From contig CM051514.1 in NCBI GenBank assembly GCA_028015205.1, positions 44,656,150-44,720,149 on the forward strand: a stretch of DNA of 64,000 nt, given 5' to 3'. This DNA comes from Mytilisepta virgata (lineage: Eukaryota > Mollusca > Bivalvia > Mytilida > Mytilidae). A program made the translations under genes and the position numbers. This document shows positions 10,566 to 19,879 of this stretch, in pieces. The first letter of the stretch is position 1; each line of letters opens with the position of its first letter. A model generated the notes under the pieces. The model was not told the origin of the DNA and did not search any database. It saw only the letters and a program-made list of their open reading frames with translations.

Positions 10566-11218
10566 TGTAGGCTTATGGGTCGTTGATCGTATAGTGGTAG
10601 ATTACTGCTCACTGGTTACTGGCTGCTGGCTACTGGCTACTTGCGTTGTGAATCAAACAAAGCTAGTGTGGTTCCAATATTTTAATAGTGGTTAAGACAT
10701 GAAGTGAACTGAAGTAAAAACCGAACTGAGCGGACTACAATGTCGCTCATATTTATAATCTAGCCCCAAAAACCAGTTAGAACAAGATTAAATACTGCGT
10801 AGAATAATAAAATAATACGTAGAAAATATTAAACGAATATAGAAAATTAGTCCTTCAAACGTCAATCACAGCATCCCAAAATGGTACTATTACTAATAGG
10901 CACCTGACGTGTGAAACATGCCTAGTCCAAATACAGTTCCAATACATCTCTATCGAAATATCATGTTAGTACATATCTATTTCCTAAATGTCAATTTTAA
11001 CCAGTTTTACAATTTGTTCCATGTTTGGTACATAGATGTTTTCTAAAGGTCAATTTTAACAAGTTTTACAATTTAATCATTGCAACTGTACTAAACTGGT
11101 ATTAGCCTGTCTAAATACAACTTATTATACAATCATATTTTAATTTTAAAATTATTACCTTCCCAAATTAATTGAAATATATTTTATATACTTTGGTCAC
11201 CCAGGCCATCCCGTTACA
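10566..11218 (-). repeat. 5' LTR (right copy)
   Basis: Promoter-bearing LTR of the minus-strand element, equal in length to the left LTR. A TATAAATA box on the minus strand at 10750-10757 would place transcription start about 25-30 nt further left, inside the LTR. It is followed by the primer-binding site candidate and gag. Confidence 0.95.
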
Positions 11219-14181
11219 GATGTATCAGTCATGATTTTAATATTTGGAACCTTTTTGTCAATAGTCTTCAGGAATTCAATTCTTTTATCTCAGAATTTTG
11301 GACATTAAAGTATAAAATGAATTTCATCTCCCATGCCCTATTTACATATTCGATCATATTCAACAGGCAGTCAAAGATCCCACTTGTACAAGTAAATTAA
11401 AATTTACTTGAATAGGTAACTGAAAAATTGCAAATTGGATTGCCTCCCTTTTAATACTGTGATATTAATTTACTTATACAAGTAATTTTTTTAGATACCA
11501 TCTAAACATCACAAGATGCTTTCAGGTCAACTTTCATATCAGAGTTGTTTCCCTTAGTTATTACTTGTACAAGCAAAACGCAATTCATAATGATAGATAG
11601 ACCTGTATGGTGTTAACCACTGGATATGAGTGGGATTTGTTCAGTTGAAGTAATTGTTTGTATGTCCAAAAGAGCAATGTCCAATTGATTGATCCATACT
11701 TGTGGTCCAGACGCAGTCTGTTCATGGACAGATACATGCTAATCAATAATCAGCTTGATGGGTGCCTGAAATGTATAATCTGGGAACAGTAATGGAATAT
11801 TTAGACTTAGAAGTATCATTTTGTCAAGTCTGAATGAGAAAAGGGAACTGCCAAGCGGTTGAATACCTCCCACCCCCCATTTTGTTGAATCGTAAGATTG
11901 ATTAATGACAAAAAAGTGGCTTTTCCTATCTATTCTAACCAGCTTGAACACTTGAACGACCCTTAGACATGACAGGATCTATGAAAACGATCAGTAACAA
12001 CATTTAGTTGACCCCTTAAAAGATATTCAATGATACCAATTTTCATGCGGAAAATTTACACATTTCGGTAATTTACAACTCGCCAGTTGTGCTGAAGTCC
12101 AAAATGTGGAAAGTCCAAACATAACCAGATACTTTAAAGAAAAGATTCAAATGCCAACCAACGAAACTAAGGGAGGAGCTCAAAACATCTAAGGAAGGTA
12201 AAACGCACGACGGCTATCACAAAATTTAACATTTTTATACCTGTAAATTTCAGGTTTAGAAATACATTTGTACCAGCTTAAATGTTTGTTATACTCCCCG
12301 TGGACTTGGACTCCACCATTAGACGTATGCATGAACATGTAATGGTTTTTTTTAATATATTATGCCTCTCAAATGACAACTTAAACAACATTTCTATATT
12401 GTAGATTAGCCTCGTACAGCTTCATATTTTTTACGTCAATAGTTTCCCTGTTGATTTGATTTTTGGCCGGGTTTTACCAAGTGCAAATCCGGGTTATAGT
12501 ATGGTGATATGGGGAGAGAGGCGGGGGGCGGGGAAAATAGGGTACCAAACTTGTGCCAACAACAGCTCCTACAGTTTTCAATTCAGATTTATCAAACTTC
12601 ACAGGAAGATACACATATTGAAGTTATGTACCTGCTATTATGGAATTGTTTGAATAATTTTTTCCAATTTTCCAGACTTGGAAATTTTTCCGACTTGGAA
12701 ATTGTTCCTTAAAAATGTGAAAATACGGTACCCATTTTGTATCATCAACTCCTCCTACAGTTTTCAACCCAGATTTTTCAAACTTTCCAGGAAGATTTTA
12801 ATCATATTGAAGTTGTGCACCTGCTATTATGGAATTGTTTGAAGAATTTTTCCAGACTTGGGAACTTAGTATTTTTTTCATAAAAAAGTGAAAATACGAT
12901 ACCCATTTTGTATCAACTCCTCCTATAGTTTTCAACCCAGATTTATCAAACTTCCCAGGAAGAATGTTCACATATTGAAGTTGTGCACATGCTATAATAA
13001 AATTTTTTGAATAATTTCTTCGTATTCTTCAGACATGGGGATGTAGTCATTTTCCATCAAAATATGCATATATATATTAAAGATGTTCACCTGTGTTTAT
13101 AATTGCCTCCATAATACTGTTGACCTGTGTTTATAATTTCCTCCATAATATTGTCGAATTATGTGAAGAATTTTTGTCCGTAAAAAAATTTAAAAGTTTG
13201 TTGGTAGTTGACACAGTAAAATTGATACTTCTTTCAAAACTCATTGGTATCTTACAAGGTTTGGGTACTCAGAAACCAGTTCAACCCCACCACAATTATG
13301 TGTCTATACCAAGTCATGCTATGCGGACTCTCTGTTGTTTTGATGTTCGTTTGTTGTTTTTTTGGTTTTTGTTTATGTTTTATATGCTTTTACTGCATAG
13401 TGGTTATTTGTTTGCGTATTGTTGTCGGGTCTGTCATTTTTGGCATGTGGTGTTACCTTTTTGTATTGATTAATTAAAAACAATAAATGCATTATACAAC
13501 AACAATCTACAGTTAAAGTATCAACATTCCAAATTTATTTCATACAGTACCTTTATCTTGAAAGATACTATTAACTTTTCCATGGTTCATAACCCATTCT
13601 TTGCAACCCGGCCATTTGTGACTTTGACCCATTTTTATAACAGAATAATTATTAATATATATTCAAATCACTTATCAACAATAAAGAAATGCACTTAATA
13701 AATATTTATAATGTATGTTTCAGTCAGTAGCTTTCACTACTGTAAATTGGTCGTAGAACTTTAACCCGATATCCTGGGGCCAATGCGTTTGCAAAATCGT
13801 ATTGAAGAAAATATTCCGGTTTTCTAAAGTTAAGTTTATGTAACATAATGTGTGAATACATGAAACAAAGTTTACAAATACTGTTAAAATGTGGATATTT
13901 TGTGTGAATCGTATCAATCCTAAGATAAACAAAAATTCCAGTTCCAGTATTCAGTAAAAATAAAAGAAGTATATTCTTTGATATAGAAACATACTGATGA
14001 TACTAAACACTGAGTATTTGAAGGTCCTAAAATGTACGCTAAACTTAAACAAAACTAAAATAAGCTAAAATTACATTTATTAGCTAGAATTGCATAAATA
14101 TCAAATGAAATGAATCTTAACCAGAACAAGTAATCTAAATGAATATTCAATTAATTTCTTGTTCATACATGTTGTGGTTTG
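11219..14181. other. Non-coding stretch between LTR element and VWC-like gene
   Basis: No supportable coding sequence. It holds a three-copy tandem repeat (12,560-13,040). A segment near 13,260-13,480 shows no domain despite open frames of up to 126 codons. Small inverted words around 11,385-11,490 (ACTTGTACAAGTAAAT / ATTTACTTATACAAGTA) suggest short foldback sequence. Confidence 0.5.
12560..13040. repeat. Tandem repeat, about 170-186 bp, three copies
   Basis: Copies start CAAC(A/T)(G/C)CTCCTA at 12560, 12746 and 12914 (periods 186 and 168). Shared blocks include CAGATTTATCAAACTT, CATATTGAAGTTGTGCAC and TTCCAGACTTGG. Identity is only moderate, so the duplication is old. The third copy degrades after about 13,040. 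Confidence 0.85.
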
Positions 14182-14460
14182 TCAGGTAGCTGGTTTACAC
14201 TTGGGACAACATTCTCCCTCTACACGAACTCTATCAGTTCCGTATGGACATGCGAATGGAGGACAGTACACATAATCACACATAGCCACGTCTTTTCCCA
14301 TTGCACAATAGCAGAAAAAACAAGGGCTCAGCCATTTTGTCTCCCCGTATGTAATTTCTATGTCGTTGCCATTGGAATTTTTTGTGCATTTTAAAAATGC
14401 ATTTGAATGAACGGTACAAAAGGCAAACACAGCTAAACATATTAAGAATTTTCGAACCAT
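14182..14460 (-). CDS. Secreted cysteine-rich VWC-like protein, copy 1
   Basis: 92-residue protein with a clear signal peptide (MVRKFLICLAVFAFCTVHSNA) and a cysteine-rich mature part. Cysteine pattern: LKC, then PCFFCYC, then MCDYVYCPP, CPYG and CCPKC near the C-terminus, resembling a single von Willebrand factor type C domain. It is secreted; its partner is unknown. A paralogue with the same layout lies at 28,066-28,359 on the same strand. Four bases before the ATG, the minus strand has a good 3' splice acceptor (TTTAGTTTCAG, then GAAAATG), and the paralogue has the same arrangement. I infer a 5'-UTR intron and a host gene, not a retrocopy. Possible roles (matrix, byssus, shell or defence peptide) cannot be decided from sequence. 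Confidence 0.8.
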   Translation of the reverse strand: MVRKFLICLAVFAFCTVHSNAFLKCTKNSNGNDIEITYGETKWLSPCFFCYCAMGKDVAMCDYVYCPPFACPYGTDRVRVEGECCPKCKPAT

Positions 14461-15260
14461 TTTCCTGAAACTAAATGAAGCAGTAAAGTTACAAACTGCT
14501 GAAAAATGTCAAACACTTATGATTTTATAAATGACTGAAAGAAAGTATTAAGCATCTTTAATACATGTACAATGTAAATCCCTGATCATGTTATTGAAAT
14601 ATCTTAGTTTTTGTTTTCTGCTCTTTTATGTTAGTTTTTTTTTTTGCCTGAGGATCTTGGATTTGATGGCGTTTGTCCGATTGATATGTCATTGTTTATC
14701 TTTCCTGTTATCCGTTTTGTTGATTTATTTTATTTATGTACAATTTAATATACACTCCTCGGAAGAAAATTGTATTCGGGGTTTTATCATTTTCTGAATT
14801 GACTCAATAAAGCAAAGGGACATTCGAAACGAATGGTACAGGTATTTCTACGGAAAAGCTTCAATGCTATAAACGGTATACTCCGGGCATACAAAATAAT
14901 TCAAATAAAACAAAATGTCATATAATTCTGCATAAATTAATAGCTATAAGCACTTTGTTTCGTTTACCATAGGTTTCGTAATTTTGTAAATTCAAGACCT
15001 TTGAGGGGCATGTTAATGATTCCGATTTAACCACACCCATTTATTGTTCTGACTGCCATATTGGTTTAATTGTGATAGCACGCCTAAATATAATCGCTGT
15101 GAAAAAGTATAGTCTGCTAGGTTTTATAGTTGAGAGATAGAATAATACAATTCACAACATTTAATAAAACATTAAATTCCTGTGATGAAGTACACTGTAC
15201 ATTAAAACTTAATGAGATTTGTAAAAAAAAAATGATACCAATTTTAATGCACAATATGTA
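14461..15260. other. Upstream region of VWC-like copy 1, no further gene
   Basis: Should contain the 5' intron, first exon and promoter of the VWC-like gene, but I cannot place the donor site or TATA box. AT-rich; no other coding signal. The last six bases (15255-15260, TATGTA) are the left target-site duplication of the next element. Confidence 0.5.
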
Positions 15261-15663
15261 AGTAGTAATGTGTGATGTCTTTTGTGAATGGTAAAAAGGT
15301 AGGGAGCAAGGAATCCAAGGATGCGGCCGGGATTAAGTTGTAATCGGAAAGTCTATGTATAGATAGGGTTGTATATTGATAGGTTAGACCAAATATATAT
15401 CTATATATAGGTTTACATATTATATGTATAAATAGGTTTGCATATGTATACAAGGTTAAACCAATGAAACATATAAGGTTTGCATATGTCCCCGTAAAAA
15501 CGTAAGTAAACAAGCAAGATGGCGACCGGATTAAGTTGTCGGAAAAGATTAAGTTTTAGTCCCCGTAAAAACGTAAGTTGACAAGTCGGTAATATGGCGG
15601 CCAAAAGGGAATTCCCCAAACTCCAAAAAATAGTAGTTTGCAGTTCATTGCGTTTTATTGTGA

Positions 15664-15745
15664 CCAATGAAAAAACCCCTCGTTCTGCATATATAAAAAG
15701 CTAGGCACACCCTGAAACTTTTCATTTACAACGAAATACCTTGAC
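15664..15745 (+). promoter_or_regulatory. CCAAT/TATA promoter of the PC4-like gene, left arm
   Basis: CCAAT at 15664-15668 and TATAAAAA at 15692-15699 lie 24 nt apart, with the ATG at 15746. A start about 30 nt after the TATA box leaves a 5' UTR of roughly 25 nt, a compact virus-like layout. Upstream, CAAGATGGCGAC (15515) and AATATGGCGGCC (15591) resemble YY1 sites, and a direct repeat CCCCGTAAAAACGTAAGT occurs at about 15489 and 15560. Confidence 0.7.
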
Positions 15746-16252
15746 ATGGCAACACGTTGCAATATCGAGCTTGGAAATGACAGATTCGTAAGAGTCGGTG
15801 AGTGGAACGACCAAATACGCATAGACATTAGAGAGTGGGAGATGAAACATGGCAAAAGTCTTCCCACAAAGAAGGGAATTAGCCTACCTCTTCACAGATG
15901 GAAGATGTTAGTAGATTCTTTTCACTTTGTGGATCAAGCACTAGCGGAAAAGCGGGAGTATACCACACACCTCGGGGGAAATGTGTACGCATCCGTGCAG
16001 TCTAAAGGTGTTTGCGTGAACATAAGACAGTATTGGTTACCTCCAAATCAAACAGAGGTCGTCCCAACCAGGAAGGGGATCACGCTCAGACCGATGGAAT
16101 ATGTAAAACTAAAAGACGTGGCTAGTGTGATTGGTGACTTCGTCCCAGAGTTGAATTCTATCGTACCATGTCCATACCGGTCGGATCATATGAACCAGCT
16201 TGGATTTTTAACATGTTCCGAGTGCAATCCAGATCAGTATACGGAATGGTGA
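15746..16252 (+). CDS. Tandem-PC4-domain ssDNA-binding protein, element A left TIR
   Basis: 168 residues with an ATG start just after a CCAAT/TATA promoter. Two PC4 (transcription coactivator p15)-like domains sit in tandem: about 8-65 (FVRVGEWNDQIRIDIREWEM, then LPTKKGISLPLHRW) and about 75-140 (VYASVQSKGVCVNIRQYWL, then VPTRKGITLRPMEY). Each shows the family's beta-hairpin plus KKGI/RKGI-x-L-x-(x)-W/Y signature. PC4 proteins bind single-stranded DNA and act in replication or transcription, so in a viral-type element the protein probably coats replicating DNA or activates transcription. The mirrored copy at 18888-19394 differs at three residues. A divergent homologue is in element B. Assignment rests on motif recognition, not on a search. 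Confidence 0.8.
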   Translation: MATRCNIELGNDRFVRVGEWNDQIRIDIREWEMKHGKSLPTKKGISLPLHRWKMLVDSFHFVDQALAEKREYTTHLGGNVYASVQSKGVCVNIRQYWLPPNQTEVVPTRKGITLRPMEYVKLKDVASVIGDFVPELNSIVPCPYRSDHMNQLGFLTCSECNPDQYTEW

Positions 16253-16914
16253 CTCTGACTTCATTTAAAATGTTTAATGTAATTTATTTTTTCAAGTGTT
16301 TGTTATAATTTAACTTGATTACTCAATGCAAGAGTGTCTTATCGCCCACTTTATGTTTAATAATACATTCTACTTGTAATATCTATTAAACGTGATTAAA
16401 GAAATTTGTTTTACGTTATTTATCAAAAAAACTTTACAGGATGTAAACATGGCTAGACAACATCTCTCAAGCCCTTTAATCTGAATATAAATACACGTCA
16501 CAATAATCATCGTAGAATACACGTCATAATCGTATTTACGCCACAACTCACAAGTGAGGTAATTCGACAAAAAATCCAGATCAAGGGTTACCTAATGCAC
16601 TATTAAAATAAATAATCCCCATCACAGAAAGTTTAACATACCACAAGATATATAACCAAAGCCAAACTTTGAAGGTATTTGTCACAATGTATATGTTAAA
16701 AACATGTCATAATCCCTTCGAACAACAAACGGAAACAAATCGATGATCAAGTTAGAGAAAAAATGTTAAATCCTCCGAAATAGAAGACCTTTACCATACT
16801 CAAACCTATTTCTAAATAATTTACTGTTTTTTAAGTGGGTAATAAACTTTAATTGAAAGACTGAGATGATTTGACCAGTGAAACAAAGAAGACACTTCTT
16901 TATCATAAGTGGTA

Positions 16915-17139
16915 CTATATTCATTTCTACCAGTAAAAAACTAGGTAAAAACTATAAAAGAATGTTAATACGTTGCAACAAGGGACATGTAACCCGATTA
17001 TGACGTTTGCAATGCATCACGTCACAACAAGAAGACGCAAAATCATAACCTAATATGGTCGTTAATCCCTTGTACACAGATCCTTTTTAGGAGACAAGAT
17101 TCATTGATATTTTATTCATGACATGATTATATTCAACGA
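16915..17139. other. Short unique spacer of element A
   Basis: Between the left TIR and the protease 3' end. No coding signal. It begins where TIR symmetry stops and includes a TGACGT-like word near 17,000. The protease polyadenylation signal lies at its right edge. Confidence 0.5.
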
Positions 17140-17145
17140 TTTATT
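17140..17145 (-). terminator. AATAAA overlapping the protease stop codon
   Basis: On the minus strand the stop TAA (17143-17141) is embedded in AATAAA, so stop and polyadenylation signal share bases. The same economy is seen in the PC4 gene of element B (AATAAA 52816-52821 over TAA 52818-52820). Confidence 0.6.
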
Positions 17146-17668
17146 GATAATAGTCTTTCAATTCGTCTTCGATCTCTTTTGGGTCTCTAGCAGAGAGTTC
17201 ATTGACGATGTGCTCCATGGTAAAGTTCTTGTGTCTGTCCTGGATAAATCGAACGCAATATAATCCACAGCTGTCTCCGTCCCGAGGTTGCACACGAACC
17301 TTGTTGAACATGTATTGAGGACCGTTAACTATCAGAACGTTTCTGAAGCGACGGTGATAGGTTTCGGGTGCCCGTCCAAAGGAATCGAAGAATTCGGCCG
17401 GTCCGTCTTTGGGAAAATAAAACGCTACCCAGTGAATGCCTTTTCCGTCGCAATCGTCCGTGTTGACGACAAAACTCCAAGGTCTGTTCTCGACTTTGGC
17501 TGGAAGGTCGTTGGCGCAGCACACATTGACCGGTAAGTCTTCGAGGTAACATTCCAACTCGTACCCGTAGGTTCCTTTCACGTCATTGCTCCCCTTTCTA
17601 CATCGTTTGCGCGGCGGTTGACAATCTCTCTCTTGATGCTCTCTAAGTCCCCATGCGTGTACAAACAC
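17141..17668 (-). CDS. Adenain-type cysteine protease of element A
   Basis: Resembles the adenovirus/Polinton maturation protease. The catalytic histidine lies in GIHWVAFYF. A downstream DSFG acidic motif follows, and the glutamine and nucleophile cysteine are in QPRDGDSCGLYCVRF. It would cleave capsid precursors during virion maturation. The frame opens before the given GTG start, where it encodes a CxxC/HxxxxxC finger-like stretch (ACTDCGLVF, then LREHQERDC). It overlaps the end of the ATPase frame, but no ATG lies between the upstream TGA and this region. Start could be non-ATG, by splicing, or lost. The length given (175) is therefore a minimum. It sits 20 nt after the ATPase stop in the same direction, suggesting a shared transcript. 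Confidence 0.85.
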   Translation of the reverse strand: MFVHAWGLREHQERDCQPPRKRCRKGSNDVKGTYGYELECYLEDLPVNVCCANDLPAKVENRPWSFVVNTDDCDGKGIHWVAFYFPKDGPAEFFDSFGRAPETYHRRFRNVLIVNGPQYMFNKVRVQPRDGDSCGLYCVRFIQDRHKNFTMEHIVNELSARDPKEIEDELKDYYQ

Positions 17669-17688
17669 TAGTCCGCAATCTGTGCAAG

Positions 17689-18420
17689 CTAAAGGTCTGA
17701 TTCGTCGCGGACGCTGTCTTCTTCGTCAATATCCATATCGTCTTTCGAGTCGGCGGTTTCTTCCTCCTCTCCCTTCCCCAAGATGTTGTCTCGCAGTCTC
17801 AAATGATCTGGTGTATCAGCCTTTAAGTCCACTAGAAGATAACTATGGGGACTCTTCGTCGCCTGTTCGAAGACCCTTAGTATATAATCTCTATTCCGCG
17901 GATACATCTGTCTTCCCAATATGGCAATAGGTTGACGATCGACTGGGTTGTTAAAGAGGACTAGGTAATGGCAGTTTCTTCTCTGAGTCGGATCTTTGCC
18001 AAAGTACAGGTTCTGATTAACGGAGACGACCGACAGGTTCCGATGATGCGATCCTTCTGTGAAGAGGTCGTTCATTCGAGGGTCCTTGATGGACATCATG
18101 TCGTCCAATACCACCATGTTTCTTTTGCTGGTGTCAAAATAATGGTCGGCGTCCAAGTCCGAAGGTATTCCGCGAACAAACTCCACCCTTGGTTCCACTT
18201 CCCGTCGTATTTCGTCATAGAGTGGTTGCCATTGTTTGTACAACCAGACAATTCTCTCTGGTGTGGGAGTCATTGCGCTTTGTGCTCGTCTCAGCATTTC
18301 TTTGACAAAGTACGTCTTGCCGCAGGACGAAGGTCCCGACACGATCATGGTGAAAGGATGTCGGAAGCGAAAACGATACCACTTATGATAAAGAAGTGTC
18401 TTCTTTGTTTCACTGGTCAA
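17689..18420 (-). CDS. A32-type (FtsK/HerA superfamily) packaging ATPase of element A
   Basis: 243 residues. Walker A GPSSCGKT at about 29-36, Walker B NMVVLDDMM at about 101-109, and a downstream polar SVVSVNQN motif typical of the A32 group. The C-terminus is acidic (GEEEETADSKDDMDIDEEDS). In Polintons and related viruses this ATPase pumps genomic DNA into the capsid. The frame opens after a TGA with no ATG; the first usable codon is TTG at 18420, inside the right TIR. Splicing to an upstream exon (an AAAG acceptor-like site lies just before) or truncation are both possible. It runs leftward and is followed by the protease. Confidence 0.88.
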   Translation of the reverse strand: MTSETKKTLLYHKWYRFRFRHPFTMIVSGPSSCGKTYFVKEMLRRAQSAMTPTPERIVWLYKQWQPLYDEIRREVEPRVEFVRGIPSDLDADHYFDTSKRNMVVLDDMMSIKDPRMNDLFTEGSHHRNLSVVSVNQNLYFGKDPTQRRNCHYLVLFNNPVDRQPIAILGRQMYPRNRDYILRVFEQATKSPHSYLLVDLKADTPDHLRLRDNILGKGEEEETADSKDDMDIDEEDSVRDESDL

Positions 18421-19879
18421 ATCATCTCAGTCTTTCAATTAAAGTTTATTACCCACTTAAAAACCAGTAAATTATTTAGAAATAGGTTTGAGTATGGTAA
18501 AGGTCTTCTATTTTGGAGGATTTAACATTTTTTCTCCAACTTGATCATCGATTTGTTTCCGTTTGTTGTTCGAAGGGATTATGACATGTTTTTAACATAT
18601 ACAAATACGATTATGACGTGTATTCTACGATGATTATTGTGACGTGTATTTATATTCAGATTAAAGGGCTTGAGAGATGTTGTCTAGCCATGTTTACATC
18701 CTGTAAAGTTTTTTTGATAAATAACGTAAAACAAATTTCTTTAATCACGTTTAATAGATATTACAAGTAGAATGTATTATTAAACATAAAGTGGGCGATA
18801 AGACACTCTTGCATTGAGTAATCAAGTTAAATTATAACAAACACTTGAAAAAATAAATTACATTAAACATTTTAAATGAATTCAGAGTCACCATTCCGTA
18901 TACTGATCTGGATTGCACTCGGAACATGTTAAAAATCCAAGCTGGTTCATATGATCCGACCAGTATGGACATGGTACGATAGAATTCAACTCTGGGACGA
19001 AGTCACCAATCACACTAGCCACGTCTTTTAGTTTTACATATTCCATCGGTCTGAGCGTGATCCCTTTCCTGGTTGGGACGACCTCTGTTTGATTTGGAGG
19101 TAACCAATACTGTCTTATGTTCACGCAAACACCTTTAGACTGCACGGATGCGTACACATTTCCCCCGAGGTGTGTGGTATACTCCCGCTTTTTCGCTAGT
19201 GCTTGATCCACAAAGTGAAAAGAATCTACTAACATCTTCCATCTGTGAAGAGGTAGGCTAATTCCCTTCTTTGTGGGAAGACTTTTGTCATGTTTCATCT
19301 CCCACTCTCTAATGTCTATGCGTATTTGGTCGTTCCACTCACCGACTCTTACGAATCTGTCATTTCCAAGCTCGATATTGCAACGTGTTGCCATGTCAAG
19401 GTATTTCGTTGTAAATGAAAAGTTTCAGGGTGTGCCTAGCTTTTTATATATGCAGAACGAGGGTTTTTTTCATTGATCAAAATAATACGCAATGAACTGC
19501 AAACTACTATTTTTTGGAGTTTGGGGAATTCCCTTTTGGCCGCCATATTACCGACTTGTCAACTTACGTTTTTACGGGGACTAAAACTTAATCTTTTCCG
19601 ACAGCTTAATCCGGTCGCCATCTTGCTTGTTTACTTACGTTTTTACGGGGACATATGCAAACCTTATATGTTTCATTGGTTTAACCTTGTATACATATGC
19701 AAACCTATTTATACATATAATATGTAAACCTATATATAGATATATATTTGGTCTAACCTATCAATATACAACCCTATCTATAAATAGACTTTCCGATTAC
19801 AACTTAATCCCGGCCGCATCCTTGGATTCCTTGCTCCCTACCTTTTTACCATTCACAAAAGACATCACACATTACTACT
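18377..19879 (-). repeat. Right terminal inverted repeat of element A
   Basis: 1,503 bp, inverted copy of the left TIR. Differences include the 151-bp deletion, three amino-acid changes in the PC4-like gene, and a CCAAT-to-TCAAT change in the promoter (CATTGATCA near 19,480). The first ~15 codons of the ATPase frame lie inside this TIR. Confidence 0.93.
18888..19394 (-). CDS. Tandem-PC4-domain ssDNA-binding protein, element A right TIR
   Basis: Inverted copy of the gene at 15746-16252: same length, same ATG context, two PC4-like domains. Residue differences I can see are Gly/Asp in KH(G/D)KS, Glu/Lys in ALA(E/K)KR and Arg/Trp in PY(R/W)SD. All signature residues are kept, so both copies could be functional. 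Its TATA box is intact (mirrored at about 19,441-19,448), but the CCAAT box is changed to TCAAT. Confidence 0.8.
   Translation of the reverse strand: MATRCNIELGNDRFVRVGEWNDQIRIDIREWEMKHDKSLPTKKGISLPLHRWKMLVDSFHFVDQALAKKREYTTHLGGNVYASVQSKGVCVNIRQYWLPPNQTEVVPTRKGITLRPMEYVKLKDVASVIGDFVPELNSIVPCPYWSDHMNQLGFLTCSECNPDQYTEW

Larger units (their letters stand above)
2040..11218 (-). mobile_element. Complete Ty3/Gypsy LTR retrotransposon with env-like ORF
   Basis: A 9,179-bp element on the minus strand. Two 653-bp LTRs begin TG and end CA, and are flanked by a 4-bp duplication GATG (2036-2039 and 11219-11222; a 5-bp GATGT reading is also possible). Gene order in its own direction is gag, protease, RT, RNase H, integrase, env-like, which is the Ty3/Gypsy order (Copia elements place integrase before RT). 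The LTRs differ at only three positions I could find, so insertion is recent. Pol nevertheless carries an insertion with a stop in protease, two frameshifts and a nonsense codon, so this copy is probably not autonomous. The env-like ORF places it among env-bearing Gypsy elements. Whether it ever made particles cannot be read from sequence. Confidence 0.95.
15261..16914 (+). repeat. Left terminal inverted repeat of element A
   Basis: 1,654 bp, inverted match to 18377-19879. Its inner end falls at ATAAGTGGTA, where left and right sequences diverge. It contains the PC4-like gene and its promoter. It retains 151 bp (16538-16688) missing from the right copy; the right-arm junction falls after a short GTATTT word present at both breakpoints, as expected for microhomology-mediated deletion. 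Confidence 0.93.
15261..19879. mobile_element. Polinton/Maverick-type element A (4.6 kb, long TIRs)
   Basis: 4,619-bp element starting AGTAGTAATGTGTGATG and ending in the reverse complement. It is flanked by an exact 6-bp duplication TATGTA (15255-15260; 19880-19885). Six-base duplications, AG-starting termini, long TIRs and an A32 ATPase plus adenain-type protease are hallmarks of Polintons/Mavericks and the related adintoviruses. Inside are two tandem-PC4 genes (one per TIR, both pointing inward), the protease and the ATPase (both leftward). Protein-primed DNA polymerase, integrase and capsid genes are absent, so it would need helper proteins. I infer an internal-deletion derivative. The TIRs are closely similar, with a 151-bp deletion in the right arm. 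Confidence 0.9.

Noticed and set aside
13093..13477. Hydrophobic 126-codon ORF as a membrane protein
   Set aside because: T-rich sequence with overlapping frames, no conserved motif, no splice or promoter context.
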